A stretch of DNA of 64,000 bases, taken from contig JAZDRN010000001.1 of the NCBI GenBank assembly GCA_047501485.1, positions 930,001 to 994,000 of the forward strand. Reading direction: 5' to 3'. Below are positions 16,790 to 25,526 of this stretch, piece after piece (positions within the stretch are counted from its first letter, which is position 1; each line of letters opens with the position of its first letter). Below the pieces are notes generated by a model, which saw nothing but the letters and a program-made list of their open reading frames with translations, was not told the origin of the DNA and searched no databases. The stretch is from Ancrocorticia sp047501485 (GTDB lineage Bacteria > Actinomycetota > Actinomycetes > Actinomycetales > Actinomycetaceae). Position numbers and translations under genes: made by a program.

Positions 16790-17215
16790 CTACTTCTTCT
16801 TACCCTCGTGTGTACGGCTCGCGATCTGCTCTGCATCTTTCTTCTCGAAGTGACGCTTGAGGAAGACTCCCACCAGGATCCAACTTCCGAGCGCTGTCAC
16901 GATCCAGACGAGTATCGGGGCCAGCACCCAGCCCAGCCCGCTGATCCGCAGACCACCGGGGAAGAGGCTCGCCACCCACAGTGCGAGGAAAGTGGAGATC
17001 AGGCCGATGCCACCGAGCATCGCCGAGGCATACTTGCGCGCCATCTTGAGGACGAAAGGCGTGAGTAAGGACTGCGCCACGGTGAATATCAGCACCGCGA
17101 GGAGGAATCCTGCCACGTTGAGCGACACCCATTGGGAGAGGAAAACTCGTGCCAGCAGAAGGGCTATAGCTGAGGAAACGAGGTTCGTGGCGAAAGTGTA
17201 GAGAGAACGGATCAT
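16790..17215 (-). CDS. Small integral membrane protein, phage-holin-family-like
   Basis: 141 residues with about four predicted helices: VSSAIALLLARVFL, LNVAGFLLAVLIFTVAQSLL, AMLGGIGLISTFLALWVASL and VLAPILVWIVTALGSWILVG, then a Lys/Glu-rich cytoplasmic tail. The pattern matches the actinobacterial family called phage holin family protein in databases, which is not linked to phage lysis. The start follows GAGGAGAATTCC. It lies 72 bp behind the histidine kinase gene in the same direction and may be the last gene of that operon. Confidence 0.65.
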   Translation of the reverse strand: MIRSLYTFATNLVSSAIALLLARVFLSQWVSLNVAGFLLAVLIFTVAQSLLTPFVLKMARKYASAMLGGIGLISTFLALWVASLFPGGLRISGLGWVLAPILVWIVTALGSWILVGVFLKRHFEKKDAEQIASRTHEGKKK

Positions 17216-17287
17216 GGAATTCTCCTCGATACGGGACGGTGGCACCGGGTGACCGCCATCTGCGGCGGTCGAGGTCATGCGTCTAGA

Positions 17288-19195
17288 TTAGTCCGATCGG
17301 CCCGCATTTGGTCCAGCCAACGGCAGTGCCACCCGGAACTCGGTGCCTCCACCCGCGGAGGCTACGGATACTTCTCCGCCATGAGCCTGCGCCACGGACC
17401 GGACGATCGATAGGCCGAGCCCTGTCGATCCTTCAGTGCCCGTTCTCACCGCATCGCCACGAACGAAGCGATCAAAAACCTTCCCGAGCAACTCGGGTGG
17501 AATTCCGGGGCCGTTGTCGGCAACGGTGAAGATCGCCTCGTGATCCGTGGCCCTCAGCCGAATGTTCACCTCTGTGCCGCCAGGGGTGTGTTTACGTGCA
17601 TTGGACAGCAGATTGGCGAGTAATTGCGAGATCTGCGTGGCGTCACCCGCGATCAACACAGGTTCGTCGGGAATGTCGGCGTTCCACAGATGATCACGTC
17701 CGGCGGCGTTGGCGTCCATGACAGCATCGATCACCAGCTCCCCGAGGTCGAAAACGTGAGCATGCACATGTGCGGGGGAGGTGTCCGTAGCCTCCCGCTC
17801 GCGCCCCTTGCCTGCACGGCCGTGATCGCCCTGCGAACTCACCGTATCTTCCGAGGCATCGGGCTCCGCGGGTCCCACACCGGAGAGCTTGCCGGCCTCA
17901 GGATCTCCGCTGGCCTTTGCGCCGTTCGCTTCCTGAGTCACCTCCTGCTGGGCGGCGTCCAGCCGAGCAAGAAGAAGCAGGTTCTCCACCAGAGCGCTCA
18001 TCCGTTCCGATTGTTCCAACACGCGCTGTAGCAGCTTCTGGCCGTTTTCCTGTAATGGTTCGGTCAGTTGAAGCATCTCAGCGTAGCCGCGCACCGAGGC
18101 CAGGGGAGTGCGCAGTTCGTGGGAGGCGTCCGCGACGAATGCCCGGAGTCTGTCCTCCGAGGCGGCGCGATCGGCCAGAGCCGAGTCGACGGAGTCGATC
18201 AGCTGATTGAGTGCGTAGCCGACGTCGCCCACCTCGTCGCGTGGCTGGGACAACTCGTCGTCGACCCGATACTGGTCCAACGCGACGTTGCCCGAGGACA
18301 TCGGCACTTCCGAGACCCGAGCTGCGGCGCGTGACACCTGCCGCAGTGGCCGCAAGGACCTGCGGATCCACCACCACACTCCAAGACCGACAAGCAGCAG
18401 GGCCAGCGCGCAGCCGACGAGTTGAATGACGAGCAGCTGGCTCTTCGTGTGATCGCCTTCGGCGGTGCTGATCCCAAGCGTGAAGGTCTCGCCGTTTGGG
18501 AGCTGACCGCTTTGGACGAGGTAATCTCCAGAGCTCAACTCCACACCCGTCAATGTTTTCTCGTCCGCGGAGCGACCGGCGGAATCGACAGCCTGGCGCA
18601 GTCGTTCGGTGTCCGCGGCGGCGAGTGTCAAACGTTGCCCTGACGAGTCGATCTCGTTCGCGTAGACGATGGCCCCATCCGCCGTTTCCATGAGAACAAC
18701 GGTTCCCACGGGCAGCCCCGGTGTGTTGATCGGGTTCTTCTGTTCGGTTCCGACGTCTGTCTCGGTTAGATTCTCGGGGGTCTCTTCCGCTCCTGTCGGC
18801 GTGTCCTGAGCTGCCGGAGGCGTATCTGTGAGGGATGGCGGCCGCAAGCTCGATCCTGGCCCTTCCTCACTCAGATCGGGTTCCGCGACGAAGCCCGAGG
18901 TGCGGCGCCAGGCTTCAGTGACGTTCTGCTCCAGCTGCGATTCCACGACGCGGCCCGCCACCGTCAGCGTAAAGGCGGCCAGGAGTACCAGGGAGAGCGC
19001 TACCAGCGACACCACTCCTGCCATGGTGCGCAGCGCGAGCGAGCGCCTCCGGATCGCCGTCTTTTCCGCAGGCGGCGCAGATGAATATCCTCCGGCTCCT
19101 CCCTTCGATGCACTCTTGCTCGCATCGGCTCCTGCTCCCGGCATACCGATCTCCTCTTGCCCGGTTTGCACGTGTTCTTCGCCTTCTTCGCCCAT
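17288..19195 (-). CDS. Membrane sensor histidine kinase
   Basis: 635 residues. Order: a charged cytoplasmic start, TM1 (TMAGVVSLVALSLVLLAA), a long extracellular sensor (about 82-250) rich in Thr/Pro/Glu, TM2 (LLVIQLVGCALALLLVG), HAMP, the HisKA H-box with His359 (VADASHELRTPLASV), then HATPase with N-box LLANLLSNARKHTPGG, DNGPGIP and GTEGSTGLGLSIV. Between the dimerisation helices and the ATPase domain lies an unusual insert of about 70 residues, rich in Gly, Ala, Asp and Glu. It starts 4 nt after the response regulator stop, so the two form one operon. The signal is unknown. Confidence 0.92.
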   Translation of the reverse strand: MGEEGEEHVQTGQEEIGMPGAGADASKSASKGGAGGYSSAPPAEKTAIRRRSLALRTMAGVVSLVALSLVLLAAFTLTVAGRVVESQLEQNVTEAWRRTSGFVAEPDLSEEGPGSSLRPPSLTDTPPAAQDTPTGAEETPENLTETDVGTEQKNPINTPGLPVGTVVLMETADGAIVYANEIDSSGQRLTLAAADTERLRQAVDSAGRSADEKTLTGVELSSGDYLVQSGQLPNGETFTLGISTAEGDHTKSQLLVIQLVGCALALLLVGLGVWWWIRRSLRPLRQVSRAAARVSEVPMSSGNVALDQYRVDDELSQPRDEVGDVGYALNQLIDSVDSALADRAASEDRLRAFVADASHELRTPLASVRGYAEMLQLTEPLQENGQKLLQRVLEQSERMSALVENLLLLARLDAAQQEVTQEANGAKASGDPEAGKLSGVGPAEPDASEDTVSSQGDHGRAGKGREREATDTSPAHVHAHVFDLGELVIDAVMDANAAGRDHLWNADIPDEPVLIAGDATQISQLLANLLSNARKHTPGGTEVNIRLRATDHEAIFTVADNGPGIPPELLGKVFDRFVRGDAVRTGTEGSTGLGLSIVRSVAQAHGGEVSVASAGGGTEFRVALPLAGPNAGRSD

Positions 19196-19199
19196 ACGT

Positions 19200-20000
19200 T
19201 CAGGCCGGACGAATGACGTAGCCGACCCCGCGCACCGTGTGGATCATCGGATCACGTCCCGCGTCTATCTTCTTGCGCAGGTAAGAGATGTAAAGCTCCA
19301 CGATGTTCGACTGCCCGGCGAAGTCGTACTGCCACACGTGGTCCAAGATCTGCGACTTTGAAAGAACGGCCCGTGCGTTCTCCATCAGGTAGCGCAGCAG
19401 TTCGAATTGGGTTGCCGTGAGATCGATGCTGTCGCCACCGCGGGTCACCTCGTGCGTCCGGATGTTCAGTAGCAGGTCGCCGACGACGACCTCGTCCGAG
19501 TCCTGCGCCACGATTCCGGAGCGCTGCACCAATCTATGCAACCGGATGAGCAGTTCCTCCATGGCGAAGGGCTTGGTCACGTAGTCATCCCCGCCCGCGG
19601 ACAATCCCTCGATACGGTCGGAGACGGCATCCTTGGCCGTCAAGAACAGCGCGGGGATCTCGGGTTGGAAGGATCGGATCTTTGCCAATACTTCCAGGCC
19701 GTCGAATTCCGGGAGCATCCAGTCGAGTACCAGTACATCCGGAACGAAGGTGCGCGCCGCCTCGACGGCGGCTCGACCGGTGTGGGCCACCTGTACTTCC
19801 CACCCGCAGATCGTCAGGCCCATCGAGACCAGGTCCGCAAGCATCGGCTCGTCGTCGACGACCAGGGCACGCACCGCGGAGCCGTTCGGGTGCCGTAGGT
19901 CAGGGAGCTTGTCGCGCAGCTTGATGAGTTCGGGCCCGACTCCGAGCACGAGCGGCGAATTGGGCTCGGGCTGAGACGTGGGCTGGGAGGAAGACGCCAT
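19200..20000 (-). CDS. OmpR/PhoB-type response regulator
   Basis: 266 residues from the ATG at 20000. Receiver domain: VRALVVDDEP (acidic pocket), phosphoacceptor Asp93 in LVLDWMLPEFDG, the switch Thr in FLTAKDA, and Lys in YVTKPF. The winged-helix output domain has VTRGGDSIDLTATQFELLRYL and NIVELYISYLRKKID. The frame is open to 20129. The sequence CATAAT lies 6 nt before the ATG at 20000, which argues for a leaderless start there; an alternative ATG at 20060 has a weak AGGGA. It pairs with the adjacent kinase and sits behind the beta-helix lipoprotein gene, a likely target. Confidence 0.9.
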   Translation of the reverse strand: MASSSQPTSQPEPNSPLVLGVGPELIKLRDKLPDLRHPNGSAVRALVVDDEPMLADLVSMGLTICGWEVQVAHTGRAAVEAARTFVPDVLVLDWMLPEFDGLEVLAKIRSFQPEIPALFLTAKDAVSDRIEGLSAGGDDYVTKPFAMEELLIRLHRLVQRSGIVAQDSDEVVVGDLLLNIRTHEVTRGGDSIDLTATQFELLRYLMENARAVLSKSQILDHVWQYDFAGQSNIVELYISYLRKKIDAGRDPMIHTVRGVGYVIRPA

Positions 20001-20151
20001 GGTCCCATTATGGTCCGTGGAGCGGGGTTGCGCTTGTGATGCGAGGGTGGAGAACAACATGTGGGTATCCCTGTCGATTCGGAGGCTGTGGGATGCGGGC
20101 GCCGGGCATCGGGAAGGCCCGGCGCCCACTGGGCTCCTATGGCCTCACGGC

Positions 20152-21912
20152 CTAGGAGACGACCTGGCCGGTCGATGACTCGTTCGTGGATGCGTCCGGG
20201 AGTGTCTCGTTCATTGAGCCGGGGCCCGCCGGAGGCTGCCCGCCCGTCCCCATTCCGCCCGCGGTGTAATCGCCGGCCGTGGTGATGACCAGCGCCGTCG
20301 CGTTGCTCAGGTCCGTCTGGTTCTCGGATTCCAACTGGTAGATCGTATATTGTTCCCCAGCCTGGATATCCGCCGAGGAGAAGACGACGTGCGCAACACT
20401 CTTGACCGTGGTGAAGGCGGTGACGATATTGCCCTCGGAATCGGCGATGGCCAGGGTCGAACCGGAGGCGACGCTGCTATTCAGCGCTGCGGCCAGCGAG
20501 GCCTGTTCGGAGGTGGTCTCCGGAGCCTGGGCCATACCCGAGCTGCCAGTGGACAGAAGGGTCCCGCCACTGATCTCGAATGCGCCAGCCACATCGATCG
20601 CGCCGTTGCCGTCATTCTCGGGCCCGTTGATCGTCATCGTTCCCCCGGTCATGCTGACCGAGCCGTTGGAATCGAGACCATCGCCGCCCGCGGTGACCTC
20701 GACGGTTCCACCGGTGATCGTGATCGCCTGATCGCCCGCCGCTTCCATTCCGCCGGGACCTCCTCCTTGCGCACTGGACTGGTCGTCCTGGCTGGACTGC
20801 TCACCGTCGTCGGCGGAGGCCTGTGCATCTGCGGTCCCGGACGTCGAGGATGCCGTGCCGTAGCCCCCGGAGGCATTGATGCCGTCGTCGTTCGCGACGA
20901 GATCGAGGTCTCCTCCCGCAAGGGTGATATCTGCCGCCTCGATGGCCTCCCCTGAGCGGGTCACATCGATGGTTCCGTCAACGATCGCGATGGCATTCAC
21001 TGCCTTGATCGCGTCGTCATCGGTGGCCACCGTCAGGGTGCCGCCGAGAATGGAGAGCCAACCGCGATCCGCTTCCTCCTCGTTGTCCGATCCGAAGCCG
21101 GTGTCCACGCTGTTCACGTCCACATCGCCGGCGACCAGCACCAGATAGTCCTTGCCGATGATGCCGTCGTCTGCCGCCGTCACCGAGACGCTGGATCCGT
21201 CGATGACGAGCCCGTCCTTCGATTGGATGCCGTCCTCGTAGTTGCCGCTCACCGTCAGTGCTCCCATTCCGGTGATCGTGAGGTCGGCCTGGGAATAGAG
21301 TGCCGCGTTGGCCTCGGTGTCGATATCCGACTCGTCGGTGGGCCGGGAATCCGCGTCGGAGAGAGTGTTCTCGGATCCGTCCGCGAGTATCACGGTCACC
21401 TCATCAGCGGACGTGACGTTGAGGGCGGCTCCGGACGTGGATTCGATATCAGCGCCGTCCAGGATGATCTGCACCGCCGACTCGCTGGCGGAGGTGACCA
21501 CGACCTGCCCGGTCAGAGATCCGGAGAGGCGGTACGTACCCGTTCCCGATATGGTGACGACGGCCTCGCCGCTGTCCTCCGTCACCGTCACGCCGGCCGC
21601 ATCGGCTCCCGAAGCTGTCGCGGATGTGCCATCGAGAGAGATGTCTGTGACGTCCTGCTCGTCGTATTCGGCGTCATCCGAATCATAGTGAGTAGCCTCT
21701 GCCATCTCGTCGGTGGACGCGATGGCCACCGCAGTACTCGCCGTGGAGACGCTCTGGTTCGCGGCGCCGGAGGACGTATCGGTTTGCGCGTCATCCGCGT
21801 TGCTGCAACCGCTGAGGGCGAACATCCCGGCGCCCAGCGTGGCGAACACGGCGGCGGCAGCGCGACGGTAGCGGGCGCTGTCGATCAGATTGTAGAGACG
21901 AAGGGGTTTCAT
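20152..21912 (-). CDS. Secreted carbohydrate-binding (Cthe_2159-like) beta-helix lipoprotein
   Basis: 586 residues. The lipobox LSGC comes after a hydrophobic stretch (AAAVFATLGAGMFALSGC), so the mature protein is lipid-anchored outside the membrane. A Thr/Ser/Asp-rich linker leads into repeats of short strands such as ITISGTGTYRLSGSLTG, LNVTSADEVTVILADG and DDGIIGKDYLVLVAGD. These are typical of the right-handed beta-helix first described for the pectin-binding protein Cthe_2159. A Gly/Gln/Ser-rich loop interrupts the helix near residue 380. Its start overlaps the VTC-like gene by 4 nt. Confidence 0.85.
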   Translation of the reverse strand: MKPLRLYNLIDSARYRRAAAAVFATLGAGMFALSGCSNADDAQTDTSSGAANQSVSTASTAVAIASTDEMAEATHYDSDDAEYDEQDVTDISLDGTSATASGADAAGVTVTEDSGEAVVTISGTGTYRLSGSLTGQVVVTSASESAVQIILDGADIESTSGAALNVTSADEVTVILADGSENTLSDADSRPTDESDIDTEANAALYSQADLTITGMGALTVSGNYEDGIQSKDGLVIDGSSVSVTAADDGIIGKDYLVLVAGDVDVNSVDTGFGSDNEEEADRGWLSILGGTLTVATDDDAIKAVNAIAIVDGTIDVTRSGEAIEAADITLAGGDLDLVANDDGINASGGYGTASSTSGTADAQASADDGEQSSQDDQSSAQGGGPGGMEAAGDQAITITGGTVEVTAGGDGLDSNGSVSMTGGTMTINGPENDGNGAIDVAGAFEISGGTLLSTGSSGMAQAPETTSEQASLAAALNSSVASGSTLAIADSEGNIVTAFTTVKSVAHVVFSSADIQAGEQYTIYQLESENQTDLSNATALVITTAGDYTAGGMGTGGQPPAGPGSMNETLPDASTNESSTGQVVS

Positions 21913-22859
21913 GAGATGTCCTTATCTTGGCTGGCGATTGTGTTGATGGCGACGGCGGGCTGCAGGTGCTGGCCGATCGTTCGCGACCATCTCTCCCGCG
22001 GCAGTTCTGGATGCAGGAGTGCGATTCCCGTGGCGTATTTGGAAGAGGGGAGGGGGCGATGGCCGTGCGCCCAGAGATGGCGGTCGGCGTAGGACGAGTG
22101 ACCGGCGGATTTGGTCTCCACGATCACGCGATCACTCGTGCTGGCCAACGACCCGTCCGAAGTCGACCACCGTAGGTCCTGATCGAGGGTCAGGCGGATG
22201 TTGGGTCCCGGTAGATGAATGGTCGTACGGCGATAGCGCGTCTCCAACGAGGGCGCCAGGCCGGAAACCTGGGAGCTGTGCCGGCTGGAGTTCGGTGCCG
22301 GGCAGTATTCGGGCGAGAAGGCGCCGGACGTCGAGTATCCGCCCGCGAGGCATCTCTCGATGAACCCCCTGCCCGATGGCGGCACCGCATCGAGATCGAA
22401 GGGCGGCGCGCTCTGCGACCAGGGAATCCGGTTCTTGACGGTGTGCCCGCTCGCGGACTTCGTCTTCACCTCGAGAAAGGTCTGCCCGCTGTCGTGGTAG
22501 GTACGTATGCGGACCTTGAAACGATGACGATTCCTCTGCAGTGCCATCCAATAGCAGTCCAGCGCCCCGGTGTCGAAATACGTCGAGTCGTAGTGGCACG
22601 AGCGCATTCCATGGATTTCCAGCACCCGTGCATCGTCCGCGCCGGTGAGCCAACGAAGGAACCGTGCAGCCTCGTGCGTCGTCAGGATGTATTTGCGGTC
22701 GCGCCTGATCTGCAAAGAGGCACGGGCGTTGAGCTCGGTCAGGCTGATGGGAGCCAGCTCCAGCGCCGCCAGGTCCAGCTCCGTGGCCTTGGAGGAAGGA
22801 ACGCGGTACCCGCCAAGCGACGTGGACAGCTGAGTCGTCCTGTGCGATGTCACCGTCAT
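21909..22859 (-). CDS. VTC-domain polyphosphate polymerase-like protein
   Basis: 316 residues, cytoplasmic. The polyphosphate polymerase (VTC) tunnel residues are recognisable: RRDRKYILTT (Arg/Lys/Tyr strand), RHRFKVRIRTY, TFLEVKTKSA and RVIVETKSA, each giving the paired basic or acidic residues lining the tunnel. In yeast this domain makes polyphosphate from ATP; bacterial members in DUF4956 neighbourhoods are untested. I start at the ATG overlapping the DUF4956 stop (ATGA); longer upstream reading is the other gene in a wrong frame. It is flanked on both sides by 4-nt overlaps, a tightly coupled three-gene operon. Confidence 0.88.
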   Translation of the reverse strand: MTVTSHRTTQLSTSLGGYRVPSSKATELDLAALELAPISLTELNARASLQIRRDRKYILTTHEAARFLRWLTGADDARVLEIHGMRSCHYDSTYFDTGALDCYWMALQRNRHRFKVRIRTYHDSGQTFLEVKTKSASGHTVKNRIPWSQSAPPFDLDAVPPSGRGFIERCLAGGYSTSGAFSPEYCPAPNSSRHSSQVSGLAPSLETRYRRTTIHLPGPNIRLTLDQDLRWSTSDGSLASTSDRVIVETKSAGHSSYADRHLWAHGHRPLPSSKYATGIALLHPELPRERWSRTIGQHLQPAVAINTIASQDKDIS

Positions 22860-23512
22860 AGCGCACCGGCCATGCTCGTGTGGGCCTCGCCAACCTCGGA
22901 CCTGCTCGGCACGGGTCGGGTAGAGCCAACCTCGGAAGGCGGCTGCTTCCCGTGGGTCGACGTATCCCTGCGAACCCGGTAGGTGACGTCCACGATGGTC
23001 TTGTCCAATACCAGATCGGTGAGCACGACGGTGACCTGCGTGATGTCCGCGTCGAGAAGTGTTGACAGATGGGTTGTCAGCTCCGTCTCGCTTGCTATCG
23101 CCCGGTCGAGGATGATGCGTTGGCGCCGCGAGGCGGCCATGAAACGAGGGTGATCCACGATTGCCAGAATGATCACCGGGAAAGCCATCAGGGTGGCGGT
23201 CAGCCACACCTCGCCCATCCCCACTCCGGCGATCAGGCCCATGGCCAGCGAGGAGAAGAAGTAGGCGACGTCGTGCTGTTCCAGCTCCGTCGAGCGCAGT
23301 CGGATGATCGACAGCACGCCGAACAATCCCAGGCCTACGCCGAGCGATGCCGTCGACGAAATATTGATGAGTGCGGAGGCGACCACGAGAACGCCCACGT
23401 TTGCGCCGATGAAGGACACGACGAGGTCCTTGCGTCCGTGCCTGCGGCGGTAGAGCACAAGGACCAGAACCGAGATGAGAAGCGTGTCAGCGGCGACGAG
23501 AGTCCAGTTCAT
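22856..23512 (-). CDS. DUF4956 integral membrane protein
   Basis: 218 residues with about four membrane helices in the first 135 residues (LLISVLVLVLYRR, FIGANVGVLVVASALINI, ASLGVGLGLFGVLSII, AYFFSSLAMGLIAGVGM) and a soluble C-terminus. The DUF4956 hallmark LFGVLSIIRLRSTE followed by DVAYFF is present. Its partner in many genomes is a VTC-domain protein, as here. The function is unknown; a membrane platform or export route for the polymerase product is a guess. A GGAAAGG Shine-Dalgarno lies before the ATG. Confidence 0.88.
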   Translation of the reverse strand: MNWTLVAADTLLISVLVLVLYRRRHGRKDLVVSFIGANVGVLVVASALINISSTASLGVGLGLFGVLSIIRLRSTELEQHDVAYFFSSLAMGLIAGVGMGEVWLTATLMAFPVIILAIVDHPRFMAASRRQRIILDRAIASETELTTHLSTLLDADITQVTVVLTDLVLDKTIVDVTYRVRRDTSTHGKQPPSEVGSTRPVPSRSEVGEAHTSMAGAL

Positions 23513-23688
23513 AAGGGTTTTCCTTTCCGTTGTCTCAACTCTCGACGGCGTTCCTGTGCCGAAACTGTGCGGGAAACAAGTGACGGATATGAGTTTGCGA
23601 ATCGAGGCGTGAGGTGGGGCACATGGGCCGATAGAATGATGGCGGATCGTCATGACCGCCGATTTTCTGCCAGCCGAGGAGCACGATC

Positions 23689-24768
23689 ATGACCGGAAGA
23701 AGATTGCGGACGACGACGGCGCTGCTCGCCGTCGCGTTCGTGGGTGCTTGCGCCGGCGAGCCCACTGGGTCCAGCCCGACGGATGGGTCCAATGCGGGAA
23801 CCGGCTTCCCTGGCCCGGAGGCAGTGAGCGAGATCGCCAGCGGGCTCGATGCGCCGTGGTCGGTGGCGTTCCACGAGGATGCCGTGCTCGTCAGCGAGCG
23901 TGACTCGGCCAGGATCCTCGAAGTGAGGGAAGGCGAGTTGACAAGCGTCGCCACCATTGACGGGGTCGAAACCGGTGGGGAGGGAGGCCTGTTGGGCCTA
24001 GCGGCCCACGAATCCCAGCTGTACGTCTACTACACGACCGCCGCCGGCAACCGGATCGATCGCTTCGAGATAACGGGGCAGCCGGGCGGCCTCGAACTGG
24101 AGAACCGCGAGACGATCCTGGAAGATCTGCCCTCCGCCCGCTACCACAACGGAGGCCGGATCGCCTTCGGCCCCGATGGAATGCTTTATGCGACGGTGGG
24201 AGACGCGGGCGACACCGCCGCCGCTCAAGATGTCGAATCGCAGGCGGGAAAGATCTTGCGCATGACGCCGGAGGGTGACGTCCCCGAGGACAATCCGTTC
24301 GCCGATTCCCTGGTGTACAGCTACGGTCACCGCAATCCGCAGGGATTGGGGTGGGATGGCGAGGGAACCATGTACGCGAGCGAGTTCGGCCAGGATACCT
24401 GGGACGAACTCAACGTGATCGAGGCGGGCGGCAACTACGGCTGGCCGGAAGTCGAAGGAGCCGGTGAGCGCGAGGGCTTCATCGACCCCGTCCAGCAGTG
24501 GAGCACCTCAAAGGCGAGTCCCAGCGGGATTGCGGTAACCAGCGACGACATATTCATCGCCAACCTCCGCGGTGAGAGGTTACGGCGGGTGCCGCTCGAC
24601 GACCTCGCGTCCTCCACAGAGTATCTCGAAGGCGAGTACGGGAGGCTGCGCGACGCCGTCGTCGCTCCCGATGGATCGTTGTGGCTGGTCACCAACAACA
24701 CTGATGGGCGCGGGGATCCGAGGGGCGACGACGATCGGATTCTCCGGATCGACCTCGGGGACATGTAG
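23689..24768 (+). CDS. PQQ-dependent sugar dehydrogenase (Asd-type) lipoprotein
   Basis: 359 residues. A signal peptide with lipobox VGAC (residue 20) anchors it outside the membrane. The six-bladed propeller of soluble aldose sugar dehydrogenases is evident: GLDAPWSVAFHEDAVLVSERD, the loop RYHNGGRIAFGPDGMLYATVGD with the catalytic-His position, and YGHRNPQGLGWD. It oxidises sugars with PQQ bound in the calyx; many actinobacteria carry it without known PQQ synthesis, so the cofactor may be taken up or the function different. The Shine-Dalgarno is GAGGAG. Confidence 0.9.
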   Translation: MTGRRLRTTTALLAVAFVGACAGEPTGSSPTDGSNAGTGFPGPEAVSEIASGLDAPWSVAFHEDAVLVSERDSARILEVREGELTSVATIDGVETGGEGGLLGLAAHESQLYVYYTTAAGNRIDRFEITGQPGGLELENRETILEDLPSARYHNGGRIAFGPDGMLYATVGDAGDTAAAQDVESQAGKILRMTPEGDVPEDNPFADSLVYSYGHRNPQGLGWDGEGTMYASEFGQDTWDELNVIEAGGNYGWPEVEGAGEREGFIDPVQQWSTSKASPSGIAVTSDDIFIANLRGERLRRVPLDDLASSTEYLEGEYGRLRDAVVAPDGSLWLVTNNTDGRGDPRGDDDRILRIDLGDM

Positions 24769-24878
24769 GGCTCAGCCGCGAAGCCGTTGGCCTGCGAAGG
24801 GGAGAGCGATAGGAGGAAGCTGCGACCCGCACCTGACCGCCGTCGCCGGATCGCCAAAGGCAAAGCTCCGCGGGATCG

Positions 24879-25526
24879 CTAGAGGCGGGCACCTTCCCAC
24901 TCCTGCCGCAGAGACCTCGTTGCGCGCTCCGGGTCGGCGGCTGCGCACACCGCCGAGATCACGGCCACTCCGGCGCCGCCCGCCCGCCTGATGGCTGCGA
25001 CATCTCCCCTGCCTATCCCTCCGATCGCCACGCAGGGAAACGGCGTGGACGCCGCCAACGTGGAGAAACCGCGCACGCCGAGTGCGGGAGGGTGATCGGG
25101 CTTGCTGGCAGTGGCTCGGATGACACCCACCCCGAGGTAATCCACGGTCCCGGTTGCCAATCGTTCTGCCTCGGCCAGGTGACGAGGGGTGTTCGCGGTC
25201 AGACCCACTATCGCCTCCGGCCCCAGCAGATTCCTGGCGCGCAGAGCCGAGCCGTCCCGCTGCCCCACATGCACGCCGTGCACTGGAATCCCACGTGCCC
25301 GGGCGATGATCGCCAGATCGACATGGTCGTTGACGAGAAGAAGGGCGCGGCCCGCGATCGCCTGAGCAACCTGCTCCAATTCGCGCAGCTGGGAACGGGA
25401 ATCGGCTGTCTTATCGCGATACTGGATGGTTGTGGCGCCTCCTTCGACGGCCGCAGCCACCGTGTTGGAGAGCCCCCGCCGCGAGCACATCGCGGCATCG
25501 GTCACCACATAGATCGACAGGTCCAT
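24879..25526 (-). CDS. thiE: Thiamine-phosphate synthase
   Basis: 215 residues, full length. It joins hydroxymethylpyrimidine diphosphate and the thiazole phosphate to make thiamine monophosphate. Signature strands are LSIYVVTDAAM, TTIQYRDKTAD (pyrophosphate and substrate binding), LLVNDHVDLA, GVHVGQRDG, DYLGVGVIRATASKPD and CVAIGGIG. Its ATG overlaps the thiM stop by one base (TGATG), so the two are translationally coupled under the upstream TPP riboswitch. A much longer open frame upstream is the shadow of thiM. Confidence 0.95.
   Translation of the reverse strand: MDLSIYVVTDAAMCSRRGLSNTVAAAVEGGATTIQYRDKTADSRSQLRELEQVAQAIAGRALLLVNDHVDLAIIARARGIPVHGVHVGQRDGSALRARNLLGPEAIVGLTANTPRHLAEAERLATGTVDYLGVGVIRATASKPDHPPALGVRGFSTLAASTPFPCVAIGGIGRGDVAAIRRAGGAGVAVISAVCAAADPERATRSLRQEWEGARL

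Noticed and set aside
16790..17215. Prophage remnant because of the holin-like protein
   Set aside because: No other phage gene is near and the family name does not imply a phage origin in actinobacteria.
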